Notes: generated by a model not told the origin, from the letters alone. Shown: positions 41,430 through 52,489, numbered from the stretch's first letter. The stretch: 64,000 nt of DNA from Sandaracinaceae bacterium (GCA_020633195.1 JACKEC010000017.1:186001-250000); one strand, 5' to 3'. Made by a program: numbers and translations.

Positions 41430-42023
41430 TCACGGGACGCAGACCTTGTCCCGGCAGGTCCCGGTCTCGCCGGTGTCGGTCGTGCAGGCGCTGTTCTCGG
41501 CCGGCGCCGCGGCGGCGCGGCACAGCATGACGCCCATCACGTCGGCGCACGTCTCTTCGCCGTTGCAGGGGTTGGCGTCCGAGCAGTTGGCGGGCGCCGG
41601 GGCCGAGCAGGAGCGGGTGCAAGCGTTGTTGCAGCTGTCCGTGTCCACCATGTTCCCGTCGTCGCAGTACTCCGGCGGCGAGGCGTTCCGGTCGACGTAG
41701 CCGTCCCCGCAGACGCGCATCACGCAGACCTGCGCGACGCAGTGCTGGGGCCCGCCCATGCCGCAGCGCGTGCCGTCGGGCGCGGGCCCGTCGATGCAGC
41801 GACCCTCCGGGCCGCAGACGCGGTTGCAGTTGAAGGGGTCGAACGAGATGCACTGCGCGTCGAACATGCAGGTCTGCCCGCCCACGCCGGAGTCGCTCCC
41901 GCGGTTGTTGAGCTCGCCGTCGACGATGACCGAGCAGCCCGCGCCGAGGCCGGCCAGCGACGCGAGCGCGGCGCAGCACACGAGCGCGCGGATCGGAGCG
42001 AGAAGAGGCATCGACCAGCGCAT
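41430..42023 (-). CDS. Cysteine-rich lipoprotein with a DUF4215-like repeat
   Basis: A 197-residue lipoprotein (ASLAGLGAGC, Cys30) with about 21 cysteines. The central segment CGDGYVDRNASPPEYCDDGN followed by TDSCNNACTRSC matches the myxobacterial cysteine-rich (DUF4215) repeat seen in surface proteins. The upstream PEGA gene's stop overlaps its ATG by one base (TGATG). This is the same arrangement as the PEGA-lipoprotein pair at 12.4-14.2 kb, with different sequences. It probably sits at the outer membrane or surface. Function unknown. Confidence 0.85.
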   Translation of the reverse strand: MRWSMPLLAPIRALVCCAALASLAGLGAGCSVIVDGELNNRGSDSGVGGQTCMFDAQCISFDPFNCNRVCGPEGRCIDGPAPDGTRCGMGGPQHCVAQVCVMRVCGDGYVDRNASPPEYCDDGNMVDTDSCNNACTRSCSAPAPANCSDANPCNGEETCADVMGVMLCRAAAAPAENSACTTDTGETGTCRDKVCVP

Positions 42024-42922
42024 CAGAACTGCCCCTGCACGGCGCCGCCGGCGAAGTCGGGCCCGACGACGGGGACGAAGCGCGCCGAAGCGCCGCTCCC
42101 GCCGAGGTCGGGCTCGAGCACGAACATCAGGACGACGCCGGCCACCACCGCCGCGCCGCCGAGGCCGAAGAGGATGTCGGCGACGAGCGCCGTGGTCCGC
42201 GCGCCGTCGGCCTCGGGCCCCGTGTTGCCGGGCGCGCTGCCCGCCTGACCGAGCGCGACGCCGCCGACGATCGCGCCCCCGATCACGAGCCCCGCTCCGC
42301 CGAGCGCGACGATGAGGCCGACCGTGGAGATCCCGCCGCCGCCCAGCGTGTTGGGCGCCGTGCCGCTGGTCCCGGGCTGCATCTCCACGGCCACCGAGGC
42401 CTGCTGGCCCGCGCTCACCGCGACGGTGGAGACGAAGTCCGCGTACCCGTCGGCCCGCACGACGATGCGGTGGCTCCCCGGGTCCACGTGGAACGCGTCG
42501 GGGCGCGGCAGCAGGCCGCGGTCGCTGCCGTCGATCACGACGTGCGCGCCCTGGACGCCGCCCGTCAGGGTGATGCTCGTCTGCCCGACGCGCTGCTCGA
42601 GCGACGCGATGCGGGCGCGCGCGTTGGTGGCGCGCTGATCGTCGCCTGGCGTGTGGTCGATGTAGATCCGATAGGCCGTCACGGCCTGATCGAGCTGGCC
42701 GAGCCGCTCGTACGCCTGCGCCAGGTTGTACTGGAGGAGCGGGCGGTCATCGAGCTCGTAGGCCCGCGTCCAGAGGCGCACCGCGGTGTTGTAGTCGCCC
42801 GTCTCGTAGGCGGCCTGACCTTGCATGAACAGGGCGCGGGCGTCTTCTTGCGCGGCCGCGGCGGCCGTCAGACAGAGCACGAGCGACCCGGTGGTGAGGG
42901 CGCTGACGAACCGACCAAGCAT
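42023..42922 (-). CDS. TPR/PEGA-type envelope protein
   Basis: A 299-residue protein with signal LGRFVSALTTGSLVLCLTAAAAAQ. TPR-like helices cover about residues 28-105 (ALFMQGQAAYETGDYNTAV, YNLAQAYERLGQLDQAVTAY). A PEGA-like domain follows (GGVQGAHVVIDGSDRGLLPR, DPGSHRIVVRADGYADFV), then a Gly-rich linker and two hydrophobic helices. It is the same architecture as the protein at 13.3 kb. It precedes and overlaps a Cys-rich lipoprotein gene and follows a lipoprotein hydrolase by 44 bases. It is probably a periplasmic or membrane-associated surface-binding protein; no ligand can be named. Confidence 0.85.
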   Translation of the reverse strand: MLGRFVSALTTGSLVLCLTAAAAAQEDARALFMQGQAAYETGDYNTAVRLWTRAYELDDRPLLQYNLAQAYERLGQLDQAVTAYRIYIDHTPGDDQRATNARARIASLEQRVGQTSITLTGGVQGAHVVIDGSDRGLLPRPDAFHVDPGSHRIVVRADGYADFVSTVAVSAGQQASVAVEMQPGTSGTAPNTLGGGGISTVGLIVALGGAGLVIGGAIVGGVALGQAGSAPGNTGPEADGARTTALVADILFGLGGAAVVAGVVLMFVLEPDLGGSGASARFVPVVGPDFAGGAVQGQF

Positions 42923-42966
42923 GGGGCTAGATAGCATATCTGGGAGCTGGGCCTCCGTCGGCAAGA

Positions 42967-43754
42967 TCAGCCGTCGATCCGGGGCGCGGGACCCCGAGGA
43001 TCCCAGGGCGGGCTCGCCAGGAGCCGCCTCCACATCACCCGCCACGTGTCCCACTTGTGGCCGCCCTCCGCCTGGCCGTGGTGCGACTCGGGGAGGTGCG
43101 CGGCGAGCAGGTCGATGCCCGGCCGCAGGCTGTCGTCCCGGCCGACGCCGATGTAGAGCGGCGGCATCCGATCGGCGTGGGTCGCGTAGCCCTGGAGCCA
43201 GACCCAGAGCGCGTCGTCGTACTCGTCCGCGTCGTTCGGGTTCGCGTCCTCGGGCGCGTCCCACTCGGCGAGCCCGCCCGCGGCGTCGATCGACCGGATG
43301 AGCGCGTCGTCGCCGAGGAACGGCGCGAAGAGCACGACGCCGTCGACGAGCTCGGGCTGGTCCTGCGCGACGAGCAGCGCGCCCATCCCGCCCATCGAGA
43401 CGCCGACGAGCCAGATGTCCTCGTAGCCGCGCTCGTCGGCGACGGTGAGGATGTCCGCCGCGATCTGCCGCCGCAGCGACCCGTCGGTGTAGTAGCCGAA
43501 GTGCGCGTCGGGGGCGACGATGTCGCAGCGCCGGGACGACGCGATCGCGTCCTCGACGAAGCCGTGCTCGAAGAAGTCGTCGGGCAGGTTGAGCATGCCC
43601 GGCATGAGCACGAGGAGGCACGTCCGGCGGGCGTCCCCGTCCATCCGTGCCTCCATCGCCTGCATCGGGCGGTGCGTGTCTCGGAAGAAGTACGCCCCGT
43701 AGTTGCAGCCCGTCGCGACGAGCATCGCGAGGGCCACCCCGATCGTAGGACGCA

Positions 43755-43755
<1 letters not shown>
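42967..43755 (-). CDS. Alpha/beta-hydrolase lipoprotein
   Basis: A 262-residue protein with lipobox GVALAMLVATGC, then an alpha/beta hydrolase fold. It has the oxyanion/strand region LLVLMPGMLNLPDDF, the nucleophile elbow VGVSMGGMGALLVA (GxSxG, Ser about 117), the acid region near RDDSLRPGIDL and the catalytic His in AEGGHKWDTW. This is an esterase/lipase-like enzyme anchored in the envelope. Its ATG overlaps the prkA stop by one base (TAATG), so the two are translationally coupled, which is unusual for the prkA cluster. Substrate unknown; a lipid or ester stress role is only a guess from the operon. Confidence 0.85.
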
Positions 43756-45803
<2,048 letters not shown>

Positions 45804-45809
45804 GGCCGA

Positions 45810-45815
45810 AGGGTA
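45810..45815 (-). promoter_or_regulatory. Putative -10 box for leaderless prkA mRNA
   Basis: TACCCT on the reverse strand followed by TCGGCC and ATG. Spacing fits a transcript starting on the start codon of prkA. The divergent gene at 45863 has its own TACGTT at 45845-45850. Confidence 0.4.
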
Positions 45816-45862
45816 GCACCGAGTGACGCGTCGTAGGCCGCCTGCTACGTTCCTGGCGATCG

Positions 45863-47089
45863 ATGAGCCTCCCCCCGCAACCTGCCGTCCCGCGCGTGCT
45901 CCGTGAGGTCGACGCGCTGATGAAGCAGGTGGCGGATACCGCCCGCCTGCTCCCGGCGCTCACCGCGGACAACGCCGCCGAGGAGCGGGCCCGCCTCGTC
46001 GACCAGCTCAGCCGCGGTCACGTGCCCGTCCCGGTGTGGACCCGCCGCGGCCGCCGGGTCGAGCCGCACGTGTGGCGCATGCTCGAGCGCGCCCGCGCCC
46101 GCGTCGAGGGCCAGCCCGCCGCCGCGCTCTACCTCGCTCGGCTCGAGGAGCTCGACCTCGAGCTCGCGATGATCGACGCCCTCGGCGACCCGCGGCGGAT
46201 CCGGCCCCTGTCGGCCCGGCGCTTCGGGACCGGGCGCACGGAGGTCGAGCTCCCCGACGGCAAGGCGCCGGTCGCTCGGCTCGCCCGCGCGATCCTCGAC
46301 TCGATGCCGCACCGCGAGGAGGAGCGGGTCGTGCCCGCGGTCGGGCTCCCCGGTCGGCCCTCGCTCGCGGGGCTGATGCTCCGCGTCGCGCACGCGGCCG
46401 GGCTCACCATCGAGGTGAAGGTCGAGCCCCGGCTCAGCGCCGGCGCGGCGACCGGGGATCGCACCGTGTTCCTCGCCGACCGCCGGTTCGGCCGCCGCGA
46501 GTCGCTCCGGTTCGCGGTCCACGAGGTGCTCGGCCACGCCGTCGCCGCCGCCAACGCACGGAGCCAGCCGCTGCGGCTGTTCGAGATCGGCACCGCCGGG
46601 TCGTTCGGCGCGCAGGAGGGGATCTGCCTCTGCCTCGAGGAGCGCGCCGGGGTGCTCGACGCCTACCGGATGCGCGTGATCGCGGCGCGCGTGCTGGTGG
46701 CCGATCGGATGCACCACGGCGCGCCGTTCGGCGACACCGCGCGCTGGCTCCGGCGCGAGCACGGCTTCGGCGCGGCCGACGCGGTCGGGATCGCCGAGCG
46801 GGCCTACCGCGGCGGCGGGGTCGCGCGCGACGTCGGCTACCTCGTCGGCTGGCTCACCGTCCGCGACGCGCTCGCGGCGGGCCAGACCTCCGTCGATCAC
46901 ATGCGCGCGGGCCGCGTCGGGCTCGACGCCGCGCGCGCGCTACCGGAGCTCATCGAGGCGGGGCTCGCCTGCCCCCCGCGTCACTGCCCGAGCTTGGACG
47001 CGAGCCTGCTCGCGACCGAAGGCGGGACGAGCTTCGACACGTCGCCGCCCAGCATCGCCGCCTCCTTGACGATGTTGGAGGAGACGTAG
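45863..47089 (+). CDS. DUF1704 (QEGLA-motif) metallopeptidase-like protein
   Basis: A 408-residue protein with the zinc motif HEVLGHA (His220, Glu221, His225) and the QEGI motif (about residue 251) that define DUF1704, a family also found in the eukaryotic tubulin tyrosine carboxypeptidase MATCAP. Bacterial members are annotated as flavohemoglobin-expression modulators. The N-terminal 130 residues are helical, then the minigluzincin-like core follows (SLRFAVHEVLGHAV, GICLCLEERAGVL, VADRMHHGAPFGDTARW). The last 35 residues are encoded antisense to the 3' end of coaD, a 109-base convergent overlap. An earlier stop may have been lost. Substrate unknown. Confidence 0.85.
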   Translation: MSLPPQPAVPRVLREVDALMKQVADTARLLPALTADNAAEERARLVDQLSRGHVPVPVWTRRGRRVEPHVWRMLERARARVEGQPAAALYLARLEELDLELAMIDALGDPRRIRPLSARRFGTGRTEVELPDGKAPVARLARAILDSMPHREEERVVPAVGLPGRPSLAGLMLRVAHAAGLTIEVKVEPRLSAGAATGDRTVFLADRRFGRRESLRFAVHEVLGHAVAAANARSQPLRLFEIGTAGSFGAQEGICLCLEERAGVLDAYRMRVIAARVLVADRMHHGAPFGDTARWLRREHGFGAADAVGIAERAYRGGGVARDVGYLVGWLTVRDALAAGQTSVDHMRAGRVGLDAARALPELIEAGLACPPRHCPSLDASLLATEGGTSFDTSPPSIAASLTMLEET

Positions 47090-47460
47090 AAGTAGGCGTC
47101 GTTGGCCATGATGAACACGGTCTCGATCTCTTTGTTGAGGTGCCGGTTCATGTTCGCCATCTGCAGCTCGTACTCGAAGTCGGCGACCGCGCGCAGCCCG
47201 CGCAGCACGACGCGGACGTTCTTGCGCCGGCAGTAGTCGACGAGGAGCCCGTCGAAGCTGTCGACCTCGATGTTCGACTCCCCCGCGAACTCCTCCTGGA
47301 TCATCTCGACCCGCTCTTCGACGGTGAAGAGGGATTGCTTCTTCGGGTTCCGCAGCACCGCCACGATCAGGCGATCGAAGCAGACGAGGCCGCTCCGCAG
47401 GATGCTGACGTGACCGTTCGTGATCGGATCGAAAGAGCCGGGGTAGATCGCGAGGCTCAT
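46981..47460 (-). CDS. coaD: Phosphopantetheine adenylyltransferase
   Basis: A 159-residue protein with the nucleotidyltransferase motif YPGSFDPITNGH at the N-terminus, VRVVLRGLRAVADFEYEL in the centre and the ISSTxVKE-like motif near the C-terminus, here VSSNIVKEAAMLGGDV. The enzyme joins 4'-phosphopantetheine and ATP to give dephospho-CoA, the fourth step of CoA synthesis. The start ATG overlaps the rsmD stop by four bases (ATGA). coaD after rsmD is a common arrangement. Its 3' end is antisense to the DUF1704 gene. Confidence 0.96.
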   Translation of the reverse strand: MSLAIYPGSFDPITNGHVSILRSGLVCFDRLIVAVLRNPKKQSLFTVEERVEMIQEEFAGESNIEVDSFDGLLVDYCRRKNVRVVLRGLRAVADFEYELQMANMNRHLNKEIETVFIMANDAYFYVSSNIVKEAAMLGGDVSKLVPPSVASRLASKLGQ

Positions 47461-48038
47461 GCGTGGGTGCCCTCCGATGCGGTGAAGCGCGCCAGCCACA
47501 CCGCCGTGTCGCCGTAGCGATAGCGCGAAACCTCTGCGAAGCCGAGCGGCATCGTGGGGGGGTGCTTCTGCGCGTGCTCGACGACCACCGTCGAGCCGTC
47601 CTCGAGGCGCCCGGCCTCGGCGAGCGCCGTCAGCAGGTCGGGCACCAGGTCGATGCGCGCGTAGGGAGGATCGATCAAGACGAGCTGCGCGGGCTCGTCG
47701 ATCGCCTCGAGCCACGTGGCGGCGCTCCGCTCGAGGTCGGCGGTCACGACGGTGACGCGGTCGGCGAGGCCGAGCTCGGCCGCGCTCTTCTCGATGGCCT
47801 TGGCCACCGGCCGGGCCTTCTCCACGAGGATCGCGCGGCGAGCGCCCCGCGAGAGGGCTTCGAAGGCCATGGCCCCGGTGCCCGCGAAGAGCTCGAGCAC
47901 CACGGCGTCCTCGATCAGCCCGCGCGCCTCGAGGGCCGAGCCGACGGCCTCGCGCACGCGCTCACTCGTGGGTCGCGTCGCGTCCGAGCGCGGGCCCGAG
48001 AAGCGCCGCCCCGAGAGCCTCCCGCCGACGATCCGCAC
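47457..48038 (-). CDS. rsmD: 16S rRNA (guanine-966-N2) methyltransferase RsmD
   Basis: A 193-residue SAM-dependent methyltransferase with the RsmD opening MRIVGGRLSGRRFSGP, the RPTSERVREAV segment, the SAM-binding VLELFAGTGAMAFEAL and the catalytic LIDPPYA motif. It modifies G966 in the small ribosomal subunit late in assembly. The start is GTG, 20 bases after the neighbour's stop. It is coupled to coaD. The length matches the family (about 190-200). Confidence 0.95.
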   Translation of the reverse strand: MRIVGGRLSGRRFSGPRSDATRPTSERVREAVGSALEARGLIEDAVVLELFAGTGAMAFEALSRGARRAILVEKARPVAKAIEKSAAELGLADRVTVVTADLERSAATWLEAIDEPAQLVLIDPPYARIDLVPDLLTALAEAGRLEDGSTVVVEHAQKHPPTMPLGFAEVSRYRYGDTAVWLARFTASEGTHA

Positions 48039-48058
48039 GCGCGATCACGAGCCCCGGC

Positions 48059-49207
48059 TCAGAACCGAAGGCGAGCTCCGAGGGACGCGTGGTCCAGGCC
48101 GACCGACGGCACCAGCTCGAGCGTCGCGGCGTCGCTCGCCTCGCCGTCGTCGTCCGACGCGGACGCGCCGCTGATCACGAAGTAGAGGCCGAGGCCGCCC
48201 GCGAGCGCGGTGAGCCCCATGAAGACGAACTGCAGGACCTCGAGGGTCGCCGCGTCGTTGCACACCGCCGCCGCGTCGGTCTCGACGCTCGCCGCGCAGA
48301 GGTTCGCGATGTTGTCGCCGTACCGGCCGCGGATGCCGCCCATGAGCCGACCGTCGGGGCCCTCGGTGCCGTTGAAGTCGGGGTCGTTCATGTAGCCGAA
48401 GACCGTGACGCCCGAGTAGATCCACACGCCCGCGAACGCCGCGGCCGCGACGAGGAGGCTCGAGCCGACCACGAGGTCGACGGGGATGCCGCCGCCGCCG
48501 CCGCCCGCGCCGGCCTCGAGCACGCCCTCGAGCGTGGCCTCTTCGTAGGCCTCGACCGACACGGTGCTCGTGAACGCGGAGTGACCGTCCGCCGTGACCT
48601 GCACGTGCCGCGTGCCGGTCGCCACGTCTTCGATGCGCAGGACACCGTCGGCGTCGGTCAGCCCGATCGGCGCCTCGTCCACGACCACCGCGGCGCCGGG
48701 CACGTTGACCCGGACGACGAGGGTGCCCGTGCGGGGCGCCCCCTCGAGCGAGCGGATCCAGCGCCGGGCCGGCTCGCGCAGATCGTCGATGTCCTGGTGA
48801 ACGCTCGCGATGGTATCGGCGACCGAGTGCTCGATGTCGCCCGTCTCGGCGTTGAAGTGATGCAGGTTGACCGAGAACTCGTAGTCGTCCCCGGCGCTCG
48901 TGCGTCGCACGTCCCCGTACAGCACCCGCTGGACCCCGAGCGACTCGGCGATCGCGCCGAGGCACGTGGGGTTGGGGTTGTCGCAGTCGTGGACGAGCGC
49001 CATCTGGACGAACGTCACCTCGCGGTCGGAGACCTGCCAGCCGTCGACCTGCGAGGCGGCGTGGCGCAGCGCGCCGGTGAGGTTCCGCGTGAATTCATCG
49101 TCGCCTTCGACCGAGCGGACGCCGAGGACCATCACGCTCTGCGCGGATGCAACGGCGGGAGCCAGGACGGCCACGATGAGGGCCAAGGAGAGGAAGGCTC
49201 GCTTCAT
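48059..49207 (-). CDS. PEGA-domain envelope protein with C-terminal membrane helices
   Basis: A 382-residue protein from ATG 49207 with signal MKRAFLSLALIVAVLAPAVASAQ. A TolB-like or caspase-unrelated N-domain covers about residues 24-150 (SVMVLGVRSVEGDDEFTRNL, VQRVLYGDVRRTSAGDDYEF). A PEGA-like beta repeat follows (VPGAAVVVDEAPIGLTDADG, VATGTRHVQVTADGH), then a Gly run (GGGGGG) and two membrane helices, ending in a beta-strand-like LGARLRF. GGAG lies ten bases before the ATG and TATCGT further up gives a leader of about 17 bases, longer than most here. The adjacent kinase gene is divergent. Function unknown. Confidence 0.8.
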   Translation of the reverse strand: MKRAFLSLALIVAVLAPAVASAQSVMVLGVRSVEGDDEFTRNLTGALRHAASQVDGWQVSDREVTFVQMALVHDCDNPNPTCLGAIAESLGVQRVLYGDVRRTSAGDDYEFSVNLHHFNAETGDIEHSVADTIASVHQDIDDLREPARRWIRSLEGAPRTGTLVVRVNVPGAAVVVDEAPIGLTDADGVLRIEDVATGTRHVQVTADGHSAFTSTVSVEAYEEATLEGVLEAGAGGGGGGIPVDLVVGSSLLVAAAAFAGVWIYSGVTVFGYMNDPDFNGTEGPDGRLMGGIRGRYGDNIANLCAASVETDAAAVCNDAATLEVLQFVFMGLTALAGGLGLYFVISGASASDDDGEASDAATLELVPSVGLDHASLGARLRF

Positions 49208-49306
49208 TTTATGGACGCTCCGTGCGCGAAGACGATAGCACCTCAAGGTCGCGAGAACCCAGCTCTTTTGCCGTGTTCGCGCGTCGGAGCTAGATCAATG
49301 GAAGCG

Positions 49307-51397
49307 ATGCACGCCCTCACCAAGGTCTGCCCGAAGTGTGGGCGGCGCTACGACAGCGCGGCGGCGTTCTGTCAGAAGGACGGCCTTCGCCTGCAGGTGA
49401 CGCACGAGGAGGGCGACGCGTACATCGGCCAGACCCTCCTCGATCAGTTCAAGATCGAAGAGAAAATCGGGGCCGGCGGGATGGGCTCCGTCTACCGCGC
49501 GCGGCAGATGACGCTGCACCGCGACGTCGCCATCAAGATCCTCCACGCCGAGCTCGCCGACAACGCCGACGCGGTCCGCCGCTTCAAGCGCGAGGCGCGC
49601 GTGTGTACGGCGCTCGACCACCCCAACGTGGTCCGGGTCTTCCTGTTCGGGCAGCTCAAGGACGGCTCGCTCTACATCGTCATGGAGCACCTCGACGGGC
49701 GCTCGCTGCTCGAGGTCATCCAGAAGGAGGGCGCGCTCCCCGTCCACCGCTCGCTCCACATCGCGACCCAGATCTGCGACGGCGTCGGCGAGGCCCACCA
49801 GCAGGGCGTCGTCCACCGCGACATCAAGCCCGAGAACGTGGTCCTCGTGAACCGGCGGCGCGACCCGGACTTCGTGAAGGTGCTCGACTTCGGGATCGCG
49901 CGGGTCCTCTGGGGCGACGACGTCACCGTCGCCACGCAGTCGGGGCTCGTGTTCGGGACCGCCCGCTACATCTCCCCCGAGGGCGCAGCCGGCGAGTCGA
50001 CCGACGCGCGCAGCGACGTCTACTCGCTCGGCGTCCTGACCTATCAGCTCCTGTGCGGGGAGACGCCGTTCGACGCGGCCTCGCCGGTGCAGATGCTGAT
50101 GAAGCACATCCACGCGGAGGCCCCGCACCTGCGCGGGCAGTCGCACGGCCAGCACGTGCCGGAGCCCGTCGCCGACGTCGTGATGCGCGCGCTCTCGAAG
50201 AACCCCGAGGGTCGCTACGACGACGCCCACGCGTACGCCGACGCGCTCCGCGGCGCGGCCGAGAGCGCGGGCTTCGAAGTGCACCGCCGCCGCGCGGCCC
50301 GACCCTCGATCGGCCCGCCCTCGGAGCCCGGCGTCGAGGTGCCCGCGTCCGCCTCGGGCTCGCTGGCCAAGACGCCGCCGATGTCGGAGCCGCCGCCGCG
50401 CGATCCGATCCAGACCTCGCCCACCCTCGAGGGCGCGCCCAACCCGTTCGACGACGACAACGACATCTCCATCGCGGGGCTCGCGAGCCCGACCCCGAAG
50501 CTCTCCAAGGGCGCGCGCACCATCGGGATGGCGTTCGTGATCGGCGCCTTGCTCGTGGCCGGCGGCTTCGGGGTCAAGACCTACCTCGATCAGCGGCCGG
50601 ACCCCGCGCCCGTCGTCGACGCGGCGGCGCTGATCGCGAGCGCCCAGGAGGCGCTGCGCCGCGGCGACCTCGACGAGCCCCGCGCGACCAGCGTGCTCGG
50701 GCTCACCGACGAGGTGCTCGCCGCGCACCCGCAGGACCCCGAGGCGGGTCGGCTCCGGCGGCTCGCGCGCGATCAGCTCGTGGAGCGCGCGCGGGAGCGG
50801 GCGGGCGCGGGCGAGCGCGACGAGGCCCTCGCGCTCTATCGGCGCGCCGCCGCGTTCGTGACCGAGGACGCCGCCATCGCGGCCGCCATCGAGGCGCTCG
50901 AGTCGCCGCCCGTGAACCCGCCGACGCCCGGCGTTCGCACGCGGCCTCAGCTCGTGACCGCGGGCGAGGAGATCACCCTCGTCGCGGTCCTCGAGCCCGG
51001 CACCGAGATCGGCGATCGGACGAGCCCGCGCTTCGTGATCCAGCGCGCGCGCCGGCAGGTCGGCAGCGCCATCGAGGCCACGCGGCTCGAGGACGGCAGC
51101 TACGAGGCGACCCACACGATCTCGAGGTCGGGCACCTACCGGCTCCTCTTCCGCATCGGCAGCGGCACCAACCGGATCGAGCAGAGCGCGGACCTCGAGG
51201 TGCGCCGCGACCCGCACCAGCCGGTGCGCGTGCCGAGCGATCCGCCGCCGGTGACGACGCAGGGCAGCGCCTGGACGCCGAGCGTGGCGCCCGCCTGGGC
51301 CCCCACCGTCGAGCTCCCGCAGGTCGTCGATCCCGCGCCGCCCCCGCCCGTGCAGGATCCGGCGCCGCCGCCCCCCTGGACCGGCAGCGTCCTGTAG
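49307..51397 (+). CDS. Membrane-anchored Ser/Thr kinase with N-terminal zinc ribbon
   Basis: A 696-residue kinase from ATG 49307 (an ATG at 49298 adds three residues but lies too close to the TAGATC box). The N-terminal ribbon KVCPKCGRRYDSAAAFC (Cys8, 11, 22) is like that of the 28.5-kb kinase. Hanks domain: GAGGMGSVY, Lys77 (VAIKI), VVHRDIKPEN, DFG, FGTARYISPEG. One membrane helix follows (about 404-424), then a helical TPR-like part (AQEALRRGDLDEPRA), an immunoglobulin-like beta domain (VAVLEPGTEIGDRTSPRFVI) and a Pro-rich tail. The outer part may sense ligands. It is divergent from the PEGA gene. Confidence 0.92.
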   Translation: MHALTKVCPKCGRRYDSAAAFCQKDGLRLQVTHEEGDAYIGQTLLDQFKIEEKIGAGGMGSVYRARQMTLHRDVAIKILHAELADNADAVRRFKREARVCTALDHPNVVRVFLFGQLKDGSLYIVMEHLDGRSLLEVIQKEGALPVHRSLHIATQICDGVGEAHQQGVVHRDIKPENVVLVNRRRDPDFVKVLDFGIARVLWGDDVTVATQSGLVFGTARYISPEGAAGESTDARSDVYSLGVLTYQLLCGETPFDAASPVQMLMKHIHAEAPHLRGQSHGQHVPEPVADVVMRALSKNPEGRYDDAHAYADALRGAAESAGFEVHRRRAARPSIGPPSEPGVEVPASASGSLAKTPPMSEPPPRDPIQTSPTLEGAPNPFDDDNDISIAGLASPTPKLSKGARTIGMAFVIGALLVAGGFGVKTYLDQRPDPAPVVDAAALIASAQEALRRGDLDEPRATSVLGLTDEVLAAHPQDPEAGRLRRLARDQLVERARERAGAGERDEALALYRRAAAFVTEDAAIAAAIEALESPPVNPPTPGVRTRPQLVTAGEEITLVAVLEPGTEIGDRTSPRFVIQRARRQVGSAIEATRLEDGSYEATHTISRSGTYRLLFRIGSGTNRIEQSADLEVRRDPHQPVRVPSDPPPVTTQGSAWTPSVAPAWAPTVELPQVVDPAPPPPVQDPAPPPPWTGSVL

Positions 51398-51421
51398 GGC
51401 GTCTTGGTATCCTCCGCGCCC

Positions 51422-51871
51422 ATGGCGGAGAAGCGCCCCTCGACCACGCTCCTGTGGCTCACGATCGTCGCGGCGCCCGGCGCGCTCGGTCTCGAGACGG
51501 GGCTGCGGCTGCTGCTGTTCCCGGACGACTTCCAGCTCATCCGTGAGTTCCTGAACCCGATGCTCACGCCGGTCGCGTGGGGCTTCGCGGTCGTCGCCGG
51601 GCTCGGCGCGGCGCTCGGGCTCGTCATCCAGCGCCGCCTCATCGAGAAGCGCATCGCCAAGCTCCCCGCCGAGCACAGCACCCGCGAGCGGCGCTTCCAG
51701 ATCGCGTTCGGGGTCTTCCTGCTGACCACCGCGATCCCTCAGATCCCGTCGATCTTCTCCACGTTCTGCTTCACCTTCGGCGCCTCGATCGTTCCCGTGA
51801 TCGTCTCGATCACGCTGACCAGCGTCGGGGTCGTCGGGCAGGCGCTCCGCGTCCCCAAGCTCGCCGACTAG
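51422..51871 (+). CDS. Small membrane protein, unknown function
   Basis: A 149-residue protein with about four hydrophobic segments: LLWLTIVAAPGALGLETGL, PVAWGFAVVAGLGAALGLVI, IAFGVFLLTTAIPQIPSIF and VPVIVSITLTSVGVVGQAL. Basic residues cluster in the middle loop (RRLIEKRIAKLPAEHSTRERR), which is probably cytoplasmic. TATCCT lies eight bases before the ATG. It follows the kinase gene by 24 bases in the same direction and converges with a YdeI-type gene. No family recognised. Confidence 0.75.
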   Translation: MAEKRPSTTLLWLTIVAAPGALGLETGLRLLLFPDDFQLIREFLNPMLTPVAWGFAVVAGLGAALGLVIQRRLIEKRIAKLPAEHSTRERRFQIAFGVFLLTTAIPQIPSIFSTFCFTFGASIVPVIVSITLTSVGVVGQALRVPKLAD

Positions 51872-51877
51872 GGGGGC

Positions 51878-52489
51878 TCAGGGCTTCCGCTTCTTGGTGG
51901 GCTTCTTCGTCCACGAGAGCGTCGGGATCGGGCGGCCCTCGCGCGAGCACTCGATGAGGGTGTCGAGCCGCCGCGCTCGGGTCGGCGCCTGCTTCGCGCT
52001 GAGGACCCAGTGCGTCGCGGGGCCTCGGTAGCTCGGGGGTCGACCCTGGAACCACGCCCACGCCGCCGCGTCGGCCTCGAAGCGCGCGCGCATTTCCGGC
52101 TCGAGCTCGGCCTTCTTGCTCTGCTCGTAGGAGTATACGCCGGTCCGGCTCTTGGTGAGCTTCGCGAAGGCCGCGCGCCCCGCGTCCGTCATGCGTCCCT
52201 CCGCCTCGAGCGCCGCGACGCGGTCCACGTTGCGCTGGCTCCACTTGCTCGTCGCCTTCCGCGGCGTGCAGCGGATGCGGTAGCGATCCTCGTCGACCGA
52301 CTGGCGCAGCCCGTCGATCCAGCCGACGCACAGCGCCTCGTCGACGAGGTCCGGCCACGTGATGCTCGGCACCTTCGTGTGGCTCTTGTGGAAGCCGATC
52401 CACTGCTCGGTCGCGCGCGCGTGGTGCTTTCGAAACCAGCGCCGCAGCTCGGCGGGCGTCGCGAAGTAGAGGGTCTCCTCGTCGCTCAC
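51878..52489 (-). CDS. YdeI/OmpD-associated (DUF1905-like) family protein
   Basis: A 203-residue protein with conserved segments of the YdeI or OmpD-associated family: LYFATPAELRRWFRKHH, EALCVGWIDGLRQSVDEDRY, IRCTPRKATSKWSQRNV and the C-terminal SYEQSKKAELEPEMRARFEA. Family members have been linked to bacteriocin or polymyxin protection in some species, but a biochemical activity is not settled. Start codon is GTG, ten bases after the stop of the exonuclease gene, so the two are probably one transcript. The lysine-rich tail (TKKPTKKRKP) is typical. Confidence 0.85.
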   Translation of the reverse strand: MSDEETLYFATPAELRRWFRKHHARATEQWIGFHKSHTKVPSITWPDLVDEALCVGWIDGLRQSVDEDRYRIRCTPRKATSKWSQRNVDRVAALEAEGRMTDAGRAAFAKLTKSRTGVYSYEQSKKAELEPEMRARFEADAAAWAWFQGRPPSYRGPATHWVLSAKQAPTRARRLDTLIECSREGRPIPTLSWTKKPTKKRKP

